Assembly (NCBI RefSeq): GCF_035946055.1
Contig: NZ_CP108364.1
Coordinates: 1,302,001 to 1,366,000 of the forward strand
From: Streptomyces sp. NBC_01341
GTDB taxonomy: Bacteria; Actinomycetota; Actinomycetes; Streptomycetales; Streptomycetaceae
Direction: 5' to 3'
Length of the DNA stretch: 64,000 nt
Part shown: positions 17,282-25,700 of the stretch, piece after piece
Numbering within the stretch: position 1 is the first letter of the stretch
Layout of the letters: each line of letters begins with the position of its first letter
Position numbers and translations under genes: made by a program
The notes under the pieces: generated by a model
The model's database searches: none
Told to the model about the DNA's origin: nothing
What the model saw: only the letters and a program-made list of their open reading frames with translations

Positions 17282-18565
17282 CTACGCGGGCGGGGTGGTT
17301 TCCTCCTGGATCACGGACTGCGCGATCTCGAACGCGGCGCCGGCCGCCGGAATGCCGCAGTAGACAGCCGTCTGGAGCAGGACTTCCTTGATCTCGACGG
17401 GGGTGAGCCCGTTGCGCAGGGCCGCCCTGACGTGCTGGGCGAGTCCGCCGAGGTGCCCCGAGGCGACGACGGCGGTGAGGGTGACACAACTGCGGGCCCG
17501 GCGGTCGAGACCTTCCCTCGACCAGATCTCCCCCCACGCGTAGCGGGTGATGAGCTCCTCGAAGTCGTCGGTGAAGCCGTCGGACGCGGCCGTCGCGGCG
17601 TCGACGTGGGCATCCCCCAGCACCTCGCGCCGCACCTTCATCCCGCGCTCGCGCGGATCGCCGCGCCCCGTCGTCGAGGCGTCGGGCAGTTCGCCGGCCG
17701 AGGCGATCTCCGCGACCGGCACGACCGGGGCGAACGGGGTCGCGAAGCCGGGGGACGGCGGCACGGGGATCGATGCCAGGGTGTCCTGCCACGCAGTCGA
17801 GAAGTGCATGAACAACAGGTCGGTGACCGCGGCCGGCTGCTCGACCGGAGCGAGGTGCGAGGCGCCGGGCACGAGGGCGAGACGGGCGTCCGGGATGCCG
17901 GCGACCAGGTTCCGGGCCTCGGCGGGGCCGGTGACCTTGTCGTCCGCTCCCACGAGCACGAGGGTCGGGACGCCGATGCGGGAGAGTTCCGTACGGATGT
18001 CGAAGGCGGCCAGGGCCTCGCAGGAGGCGATGTAGCAGCCGGGGTCGGTGGTGCGGACCATCTGGACGGCCCACTCGACGATGGCGGGCTGGGCCGCCGC
18101 GAAGCCGGGGGTGAACCAGCGCTCCGGGGAGGTGCGGGCGATCGGCTCCAGGCCGTTGCTGCGGACGATGACCCCGCGCTGCCGGAACTCGTCCGCGGTG
18201 CCGAAGCGCGGTGACGCGGCGACGAGCGCCAGCGCGGCGATCCGGTGGGGGTGGCGCAGGGCCAGGTCGGCGCCGACGGCGCCGCCGATGGAACAGCCCG
18301 CGTAACCGAAGCGCTGGACTCCGACGCTGTCCAGGGTGGCGAGCAGCCGGTCGGCGAGGTCACTTACGGCGGCGGCGGGATGCGCGGGGGCTCCGCCGTG
18401 GCCTGGCAGGTCGTAGCGGAAGATCCTCCAGTGCTGCGAGAGCTCGGGTATCTGGCGGTCCCACATGTGCCATGTAACACCGAGGGAGGGCCCCAGGACG
18501 AGGACCGGTGCGTCTTCTGGCCCGTCAAAGCGGTATCGCAGGGTTTCAAGGTTCTTCTCGCTCAC
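17282..18565 (-). CDS. pcaL: PcaL: 3-oxoadipate enol-lactonase/4-carboxymuconolactone decarboxylase, rebuilt after element insertion
   Basis: Fused enzyme (427 aa) for two steps of the protocatechuate branch. The N-terminal alpha/beta-hydrolase has nucleophile GCSIGG, Asp in VGADDK and His in GASHLAP; the C-terminal decarboxylase domain carries REGLDRRARSCVTL and AALRNGLTPVEIKE. GTG at 18565 overlaps the integrase stop (GTGA). Its first 33 codons (18466-18565) are rich in A/T-ending codons (CTT, GAA, TTT, CCA, GTT, ACA), unlike the rest of the gene, and are diverged from the host 5' end left at 34449-34518. I infer that the element supplied this start. An ATG at 18583 is in frame but inside the integrase gene. 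The original N-terminal extension is lost. Confidence 0.85.
   Translation of the reverse strand: MSEKNLETLRYRFDGPEDAPVLVLGPSLGVTWHMWDRQIPELSQHWRIFRYDLPGHGGAPAHPAAAVSDLADRLLATLDSVGVQRFGYAGCSIGGAVGADLALRHPHRIAALALVAASPRFGTADEFRQRGVIVRSNGLEPIARTSPERWFTPGFAAAQPAIVEWAVQMVRTTDPGCYIASCEALAAFDIRTELSRIGVPTLVLVGADDKVTGPAEARNLVAGIPDARLALVPGASHLAPVEQPAAVTDLLFMHFSTAWQDTLASIPVPPSPGFATPFAPVVPVAEIASAGELPDASTTGRGDPRERGMKVRREVLGDAHVDAATAASDGFTDDFEELITRYAWGEIWSREGLDRRARSCVTLTAVVASGHLGGLAQHVRAALRNGLTPVEIKEVLLQTAVYCGIPAAGAAFEIAQSVIQEETTPPA
18466..18472. repeat. attL: 7-bp crossover identity within 70-bp homology
   Basis: The heptamer TGTGCCA recurs at 34449-34455, exactly 15,983 bp away. It sits in an ungapped homology of 70 bp (18466-18535 with 34449-34518; 58 identities by my count). 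Codon bias switches here: host pcaL lies on the low-coordinate side, the element-derived copy on the high side. A 7-bp overlap is the size typical of tyrosine recombinases. Which heptamer within the homology is the true crossover is inferred from codon usage. Confidence 0.7.
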
Positions 18566-19800
18566 CCGCTCACGCTCCCACATCTCACATTCGCTCCGTC
18601 AGCGGGGGCTGGGGCGGGGGCTGGGACGCTCGCCATCTCTCCCCACGTATCCGCGGCCGGCCGTAGATCCTCCACATCCGGCTTCACGTACCAGCGCTTC
18701 GTCGTGCGGACGTCGCTGTGCCCGGCCCAACGAGCGAGCAAATGGTCGGGCACACCATTGTTCGCAAGGTGAGTGAGGCAGCTCGCGCGAGCGTCGTACA
18801 AACGGACCCGGCGCAGCGAGTTCTCGGCCATGACCGTGTACGCCCGCTCACGCAACTGCCGCCCGTTGAGCGCCCTGCCGAGACCATCCACGAGCACGTA
18901 CCCGTTGTCCTCGTACCGCTCCCCTGCCGCGAGTTTCTCGGCCATCTGCGTAGCCTTGTACTCGGCGAGAGCATCCTTCACCAGGTCGGGCAGCGGAAGC
19001 TGCCGCTGGCCGGCAAGCGATTTCGTATCCTTCTCGACCACGGACTTGTTGCCCATCAGCGTCCGGGTGCGAGTGACGGTCAGGATGGCCCCGGTCAGGT
19101 CGACGTCGCCCCAGCGCATGCCGCAGATCTCTGCCGGCCGCAGTCCCATCAGGGACAGGAGAAAGACGGCGTACAGGCGGTCGTCCTTGACCGCGCGCAC
19201 GAAGGCGCGTACCTCCTGGATGTTCCAGGGAGGAATCGCGGATTTCGCCCGCCGCTCCGCTTTCCGAAGGTTACGAGGGACCTTCACCTCCCTGGCGACG
19301 TTCACCTCGACGAGACGCCGCGCCACCGCCCGGTCGAGCGCCTCCTTCAGCCGCGCCAGGGACATCTCGACCGAGGCCACCCCCAGACCGGTACCCGCCT
19401 TGCCACCTCGCACCCGGCCCTCTCGCAGTGCCCATTTCATCCACGCCTCGACATCGTCCTCAGTGAGTTCTTGGAGGCGGATGTGACCGAGCATTCCCCG
19501 AAGACGCCCCAGAGTCATGGTGTAGCTGCAGACAGTGCTCTCCTCCAGGTCCTCGGCCTTCATGGCCAGCCATTCATCGAGCCACTCGTCCAGCGTTTGG
19601 GCATCGAACGGCACGGCCGCTGCTTCGTAGCGACGGTGCGTGATACGCGCATACTCAGCCTTCGCTTCCCTCAGCGTGCCGAAAGTGCGGGACACCTGCC
19701 GCCGCTTCCCAGTCGAAGGGTGAGCTCCTACGTCGACCACGAACCGGTACCGGGCATGCCCCTTCGCATCGGGGGACAGTTTCTTGATCGGAACAGACAC
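18562..19800 (-). CDS. int: Tyrosine site-specific integrase
   Basis: Phage-type integrase (412 aa). It has an N-terminal arm-binding-like region (VDVGAHPSTGKRRQVSRTFG), a SAM-like core-binding domain (TLDEWLDEWLAMKAEDLEES to about residue 165), and a catalytic domain with Arg in LMGLRPAEICGMRWGD, the His-x-x-Arg position replaced in style by RVRLYDARASCLTHL, then GHSDVRTTKRWYVKPDV with the Tyr nucleophile. GAGGAG lies 10 nt before GTG 19800; GTG at 19809 is too close to it. Its stop overlaps the GTG of rebuilt pcaL, so both are probably one message in the integrated state. The box II His-x-x-Arg appears as Tyr-Asp-Ala-Arg. Confidence 0.92.
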   Translation of the reverse strand: MSVPIKKLSPDAKGHARYRFVVDVGAHPSTGKRRQVSRTFGTLREAKAEYARITHRRYEAAAVPFDAQTLDEWLDEWLAMKAEDLEESTVCSYTMTLGRLRGMLGHIRLQELTEDDVEAWMKWALREGRVRGGKAGTGLGVASVEMSLARLKEALDRAVARRLVEVNVAREVKVPRNLRKAERRAKSAIPPWNIQEVRAFVRAVKDDRLYAVFLLSLMGLRPAEICGMRWGDVDLTGAILTVTRTRTLMGNKSVVEKDTKSLAGQRQLPLPDLVKDALAEYKATQMAEKLAAGERYEDNGYVLVDGLGRALNGRQLRERAYTVMAENSLRRVRLYDARASCLTHLANNGVPDHLLARWAGHSDVRTTKRWYVKPDVEDLRPAADTWGEMASVPAPAPAPADGANVRCGSVSG

Positions 19801-20666
19801 GACTTTCACTCTCCTCAAGGGCGCGGGACCGCTCGCACAGGCATGGTCCTCAACACACTCCATCCCTGGGCCCGCAGCAAGATGCCAGCGAAAACGCCGC
19901 CTTCCTTGCGTGCCTCGGCCTTCCAGGACCGAACGCGAGCAATTCCCATGGTCGTCAAGATCCCCGGTTTCGGTAACCGGCCCTCTCGGTGTATGTTCCG
20001 CACCCGGTTGAGCAGGGCGTCCGCCACACCGCCGGCCCTCTACGCGCCGGCACGGCTCACTGAACCTGGGAGCACCAACCCGTTCGGCAGCCAGTGACCT
20101 CCTGTTCGACCCCGGGCAGGACGCGGCGATGCATGCCGACACGACGGGACGGACTACACGCGGTCGTCCCTGAGTCCGGAAACAGCCCCCTGCCGTACGT
20201 ACCGCACCGCGATGCCATGTCTGAGCGAGCACGCGAGGAAATCCGCCTGGGCGCGTCCGGCGGTCCGCTCGCGACTACGGCCCACCCGCAGCGCACCCGG
20301 CAACTTCGTTCTGGCCTCATGCCCCGCAGACGACGACAGTCACAGTTCGTATCGCGGCAAGCCAGGGCCTTGCCGGTCCCTACACGCCGCGCCCACGAGT
20401 ACGGACCTACAACCGACCGCATCAGATGGCAGACTGACGCAACATCACTGCCGTAACCGCTGAACAAGCCGCTCGAAGCTCATCGCCGCCGGCCTCCAAC
20501 GCACCACCCACGTCCCCAGTCGCTACCCTCGTCCCCTTCGGCCTCGGCATTCACAAACCGGACATCACGTTGGCACGAGCCCTGACCTGGTCATGAACAT
20601 GGTTGCCAGGGCGGCCGGTCGGGTGTGAAGATCTTCTTCGCTTAACGATCTACCGATGGAGATGTG
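19801..20666. other. Element segment without a convincing gene
   Basis: 866 nt between the integrase and the first cargo gene. Small ORFs exist on both strands (the best is 19815-20027 minus, 70 aa, where an excisionase would be expected), but none shows a helix-turn-helix or other known feature. It should contain the promoters of int and of the cargo operon, and perhaps degraded genes. Confidence 0.5.
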
Positions 20667-21182
20667 ATGAAGAGCATCCGCTTCAAGAAGAAGGCAGCCG
20701 CCTTCGCTACGTCCTTCGCGGCCGTGGTGGCTGTGATGACGGCCGCCGGTCCGGCCCATGCGGCGGAGTTCAAGGTCAGCGACAACTGTGATGTTCCGTG
20801 GATCACCTGCTCGTACGGTGATCTGTGGCTGTTCTACAACACGAAGCAATTCGCCGTCCAGGACGGCTATATCAAGTCGGCGTACACGACCTTTTACAGC
20901 AACGTGTCCGACCACTCGGGTACAAGCCAGTACCAGGGATCGTCACTGACGACCTACCGGTATGTCTTCGGTAACGGCGGCAACGGAAACGGCGAGTACA
21001 TGAAGAACAATGCCGGGTCGGTGCAGAACTGCGCCCGGGATGACAACTACCGCGTGTACTACAACTCCGGCTACGGCGGCACGTCTCAGTATTTCGCGAA
21101 GAACGGGCCCTACGGAGACTGCAACCTCACCGACCTGATCTCCGCTTTGCACAACAACAACGCATCTTCCCACTTCGGTTAA
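20667..21182 (+). CDS. Small secreted protein, unknown
   Basis: A 171-aa exported protein. ATG 20667 has GGAG 5 nt upstream; GTG 20664 is the alternative. Residues 1-32 form a Sec signal (KKKAAAFATSFAAVVAVMTAAGPAHA). The mature part is rich in Tyr, Asn, Gly and Ser with four Cys (DNCDVPWITCSYGDLWLFYN, VQNCARDDNYRVYY, GDCNLT), reminiscent of the peptidase-inhibitor I36/crystallin-like small secreted proteins of Streptomyces, but I cannot assign it. First gene of a four-gene rightward operon ending with the 1491-aa exoprotein. Confidence 0.75.
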   Translation: MKSIRFKKKAAAFATSFAAVVAVMTAAGPAHAAEFKVSDNCDVPWITCSYGDLWLFYNTKQFAVQDGYIKSAYTTFYSNVSDHSGTSQYQGSSLTTYRYVFGNGGNGNGEYMKNNAGSVQNCARDDNYRVYYNSGYGGTSQYFAKNGPYGDCNLTDLISALHNNNASSHFG

Positions 21183-21194
21183 GAAGGATCCCAC

Positions 21195-22214
21195 GTGAAG
21201 CACACCAAGCGGATATCCACCGCAGTAGCCCTGACCGCTTCGGCCTTCCTGGTCAGTGCCTGTTCCTCCGGCACTACTCCGGAAGACACCACGAAGATCG
21301 TGGCCGACGGCAAATCGATTGTGAACAAGGATAACTGGCCCGAGAAGATCCCCACGAGTGGCCTGACCAAGAACCTGACCCTTCCGCTGGAGGAGTACAT
21401 GGCCTCCTACGAGGATCAGGTCGCCATTGAGCAGGCTGCCACCAAACTCCAGCAGTCCTGCATGAAGGAGTACGGCATCGAGCTGACGTTGCCACGAGCG
21501 GGCGCCAACCCCCCTCCCAGCGACAACGATGCCAACATCGAACGCCGTTATGGCATCACTAACCGGGCCGAAGCGCAGAAGTACGGCTACGAGCTCGCTC
21601 CGGCGCTGCGGGAGCACACCGAGCAGCCCCTGCGTGATCTGTCCGATGTCGAGGTCGAGGTCCTGACCGGCCACACCAAGCCCGAACCGCCCAAGGCCCC
21701 CGAGGGAACCAAAGCGGGAGTGACGTTGAGCAGCCCCGGCCAGGGCACCAAGCCCGCTCGGGCCGAGCACAACGGGAAGAAGTTGAAGACGGGCGGTTGC
21801 ATTGGCTGGTCCAAGGATCAACTCGGCGTGCAGGAAGCCGACCCGACCGTCGTGGCGGAGCTCGCCGGGGACAGCCTGATGCAGTCGATGCAGGACACCA
21901 AGGTCATCAAGGCCATCGGTGCGTGGTCTTCGTGCATGGACGGCAAGGGGCATGCGGGACTTGCCGATCCGTACAAGGCGATGGACCAGGGCGTCACGAA
22001 CGATGGGAAGCCGTCGCAGCAGTCCATCGCCCTGGCGGTTGACGACATCGACTGCAAGACGCAGACAGATCTCGTCAAGGTCTGGTCCGATGTGGAGACC
22101 GCGACCCAGAACAGTCAGATCGCCGGCAACAAGAGCCGACTGACTGGAATCAAGTCGCAGCACGGCAAGGAAGTCGCTGCCGCGCGCGAGCAGATGGCTG
22201 CCTCCTCCCAGTGA
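21195..22214 (+). CDS. Lipoprotein, unknown
   Basis: A 339-aa lipoprotein starting with GTG at 21195 and carrying AAGGAT upstream. The lipobox is LVSAC with Cys23. The mature chain is mostly charged and helical, with two similar Cys-bearing segments: QQSCMKEYGIELTLP and WSSCMDGKGHAGLADP, plus IGWSKDQLG between them. This resembles actinobacterial lipoproteins whose Cys-Met pairs recur around short motifs, but I know no function. It lies 12 nt after the secreted protein gene, and its stop overlaps the next start (GTGA). Confidence 0.75.
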   Translation: MKHTKRISTAVALTASAFLVSACSSGTTPEDTTKIVADGKSIVNKDNWPEKIPTSGLTKNLTLPLEEYMASYEDQVAIEQAATKLQQSCMKEYGIELTLPRAGANPPPSDNDANIERRYGITNRAEAQKYGYELAPALREHTEQPLRDLSDVEVEVLTGHTKPEPPKAPEGTKAGVTLSSPGQGTKPARAEHNGKKLKTGGCIGWSKDQLGVQEADPTVVAELAGDSLMQSMQDTKVIKAIGAWSSCMDGKGHAGLADPYKAMDQGVTNDGKPSQQSIALAVDDIDCKTQTDLVKVWSDVETATQNSQIAGNKSRLTGIKSQHGKEVAAAREQMAASSQ

Positions 22215-22705
22215 GTGCTAAAGCAGTACTGCCCGGACTTCGCATGGCCAGGGCGATGTGTCTGCTGGCGGCGTCTGTGCTGATCGCCGGTTGTACGGAC
22301 GAGGCCGCTGACCGCGCCCCCGAGTCACCGCGGCCAGCGACTTCGAGCGTGGTGCAGAGCACTCCTCCATCGCGTTCCTCGCCTGTGCCGTCGGTGCACT
22401 CCGAAGGACGTGTGCGCGTCCTGGAGTACGGAGATCTGATCGTGCGTGCCACGCCGGAAAGCGGCGGCGTGCGGACTGAGATCGAGGTATCCAATACCTA
22501 CGAACGGAACGCAACGTACTCGGTCAAGATCAGCATCGCTGATGGTAAGGGCTGGACCGCCTACAACCGATTCTGGCTTCAGGACGTCCCTTCTGGCGAA
22601 ACCGGGCGTGATGAAGCGGTGATCGGCTCCAAGGACATGGGACCGATTCCGCAGGTTCCGAAGATTTACGTCGACGAATTCGATCCTCTCGTCGATCAGA
22701 AGTAG
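22211..22705 (+). CDS. Small lipoprotein, unknown
   Basis: A 164-aa lipoprotein with lipobox LIAGC (Cys28), a Ser/Pro-rich linker (residues 35-65) and a beta-rich domain from about residue 70 (RVRVLEYGDLIVRATPES, then IEVSNTYERNATYSVKISI, GWTAYNRFWLQDVPSGET). The pattern of a repeated strand with a Thr/Asn turn is like FxLYD or DUF4352-type accessory domains. Coupled to the preceding gene (GTGA overlap) and 19 nt before the giant exoprotein gene, so it is likely made with it. Confidence 0.72.
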   Translation: MSAKAVLPGLRMARAMCLLAASVLIAGCTDEAADRAPESPRPATSSVVQSTPPSRSSPVPSVHSEGRVRVLEYGDLIVRATPESGGVRTEIEVSNTYERNATYSVKISIADGKGWTAYNRFWLQDVPSGETGRDEAVIGSKDMGPIPQVPKIYVDEFDPLVDQK

Positions 22706-22724
22706 AAAAGGGAAATAATTCGCT

Positions 22725-25700
22725 GTGCGTGCAAGACAGAGGAAATACGCGGTGGTGATAGCGGCAGCGACGGCGATTCTCGCCTCGTCGCTATCCGCTT
22801 CCGCGCAGGCCCAGGGACCGAAGGTCCCCGAGAATTCCGTCCAAGGCGGCAAGAGCCTGCCCAAAGCAACGAGCAAACCTCACGCAGTCGGTAAGAAGAA
22901 CCGCACCTCCGTCCTGGGTGAGAACTACTCCTTCTCCCAGGACGTGGCCCTGTCCACCTCCGGTGACGGCACGGGCTTCCACGTCCTGACGGGCAAAGAG
23001 AAGGAGGGCTACGAGTTCAGTACCTTAGCCACCCTGCGCGAAGTCGGATTCGATGCGGATACCTGGATAGGTAACGCGTGCGTGACCGGATCCGGGAAAT
23101 ACGCGGCCGTCGCCTACGCGCCCCGGACATTCACCAACAACCCCGAGTTGATGGTGCGCGGCGCGTTCACCGCCGTCGTCGACCTGAGCAGCGGCAAGGT
23201 GACTAAGCTGCCGCTCACCGCTTCGCTCGCCTACTTTTCCCCAGGCTGCGGCACGGGGGACGATGTGGTGTTCACGCAGCTGAGCTACGACGGGGACAAA
23301 CAGCAAAAGACCCGGCTGATTGCCGTGGATGCGGCCACCGGCAAGCAGTCTCAGCCGGTCGCCTTCCCCGGTCAGATCACCTCGGCTGTTCCGACCCGGC
23401 ACGGCATCGTGGCCGGTCACGGCAACAAGCTCGTCCGCATCAACGGGCAGAAGGAAACCGTCCTCGCCACCACAAAACACGTGCCATTCCAGATAGCGGC
23501 TGACAGCAGCGACGGCGTGACCTTCATCGACCGGGAAGCCGACACCAAGAAGACCGGAGCGAAATCCTGGGCCAAGCACCTCGACGCCACACAGGTCAAG
23601 GGCAAGAACACCACCCCGAAGACGGTGGCGGAAGGAAAGCTCACCGACTGGGACCTGTCCGCCACCCCTGGCGGCACGGTGTTCCTCACGGGTAAGGCCA
23701 AAAACAAGGGGACTCTGCCGGGCCCGGTGAAGAACCCGGGCCATCTCGCCAAGGGTTCCCGCATGTCGAGTCTCGGCCACGCGGGCGTGTCCACGTCCTG
23801 GGCGGATGGCAAGACCAGCCTGATTGCGCCCGAGGAGGCCACACAGGCCCGTGACGCGCGAATCAGTCTGGACGTGGTCGCCACCGGCAAGCACACCGAG
23901 TTGGACGCCACACCTCAGCTGACCGCGGAGCGCGCCGCGGCCGGGAGCCGACCCTCCCCTGCTCTGGGCATCTCGACTGGGAAGAAGTCGTCCGCGATGC
24001 CGGCGGACAGCGGCAACAGCGGGGGTATGTCCACGCAGACGCTGGGGGCTCAGCTGCTGGCGGCGTCACCGAACGGTCCGAGCGAGGGCACCGATGAGCG
24101 TTACTGCGCGGTGGCCCGGAACGATGTGAAGAAGCAGGCGTTCCAGCCGACACCGCGTCAGGTCGAGTGGGCCGTGGACCAGGCTGTCGTCGGCGAGTTG
24201 CATGTCAACCGGCCCGTGAACTGGAAGAACACGGGGATGGACTCCTACACCCCCCAGGGATTGTTCCCGCCGATCACTCTCGCCGGCGACCCCAACGGCA
24301 CCCTCGACGACGAGGACCCGGACGTCACCGACCGCTGGCACATACCCTCGCAGGTGATGCTCGGCGTCACCGCGCAGGAATCCAACATGTGGCAGGCGAC
24401 CCGCTTCGCCGTTCCCGGCGTCACATCCAACAGCCTGATCGGTAACTACTACGGCACCCAGTACACCGCCGACGGTGACCAGGCCGACCCCTGGCGCATC
24501 AACTTCTCCGAGGCCGACTGCGGCTACGGCATCACCCAGGCCACCGACGGCATGCGGCTGGCGGGCAAGACCAAGGACGGCGAGACGGCGCTGCCGCCCT
24601 CCACCCAGGAGGCCGTCGCTCTGGACTACGCCGCCAACATCGCCTACGGCGTGACGATCCTGTCCCGCAAGTGGAATGATCTCCACGGCCAGGAGATACA
24701 GGTCAACAACGGTCACCCGCAGTGGATCGAGAACTGGTTCTTCGCCCTGTGGGCGTACAACTCGGGCTTCTACCCGGCCGCCGACTCCTCCGGCCACAAG
24801 GGCCTCGGCTGGACCAACAACCCGGCCAACCCGCTGTGGAAGGCCAACCGGGTCCCCTTCCTCCAGCACGCCGTCGATCCGCACCTGGACGACTACTCCC
24901 ACGCGGCGCACCCGCAGGACTGGCCCTACGAGGAGAAGGTCCTGGGCTGGGCCGCACGTCCGATCTCCGCCATGTTCGGGCCCGGAGACTTCCGGGCCGG
25001 CTACCTGGCCGCCTGGTGGAACAGCGACGCACAGCGCTCCACGGTGAAGCCGCCGCTGGACACCTTCTGCGACGCCTCGAACTCCTGCGACCCGTCGAAG
25101 ATCACGGACAACGACTCCAACGACCCCGGCATGGGCGCCTGCGCACTGGACTCCGGTGACAGCGACACCAATCCACATTGGCTGCACTGCTGGTGGAGCA
25201 AGTCGGCCGAGTGGAAGAACTGCGACACCCGGGCCGAATGCGGACACCAGGTCCACCGGTTCAACACCAGCTATCCGGAACAGCCTGACGCCAACTCCTA
25301 CCCGCCGCAGTGCAGCACCGGCCTGCCGTCAAACGCATTTGTAGTGGACGACGTTCCCAACGGCACAGCCCCGGCGGGCTCGGGTTCGCGCGGATGCGGG
25401 GCAGCGAAGTCGGATGGTGCGTTCACTCTCACCTATCAGTCCTCCGACATCATTGATTCCGACACCGGGCAGACCATCACCACATACCCCGGAAAGATCG
25501 ACACCCACCAGATCGGCGCGGGCTACGGCAACCACTTCTGGTTCACCCACACCCGCAGCGCCGAGTCCTACCCGCCGCCGGGTGACCGGATGAAGGTGAC
25601 CGGTACCTGGAAGCTGGGCAAGGAAATCACCGACTACAGCGGGCAGGCCAAGGTCTATGCCTTCATCCCCGACCACGGGGCGCAGACCTCCAAGGCCGAG

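Noticed and set aside
18480..18493. 14-bp identity CCGAGGGAGGGCCC as the att core
   Set aside because: It is the longest identical block between junctions, but codon bias shows element-type codons (GTT ACA) on its low-coordinate side too, so the crossover should lie at the TGTGCCA heptamer.
18400..18600. tRNA gene as integration target
   Set aside because: No cloverleaf or CCA-type end at either junction; the target is clearly pcaL coding sequence.
19815..20027. 70-codon minus-strand frame upstream of int, considered as excisionase
   Set aside because: Position is right, but no helix-turn-helix or Xis-like pattern is visible and the composition is not clearly coding.
20057..20467. 136- and 120-codon opposing frames in the gap after int
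   Set aside because: Both are Arg/Cys/Ser-rich, lack RBS and recognisable domains, and overlap each other completely.
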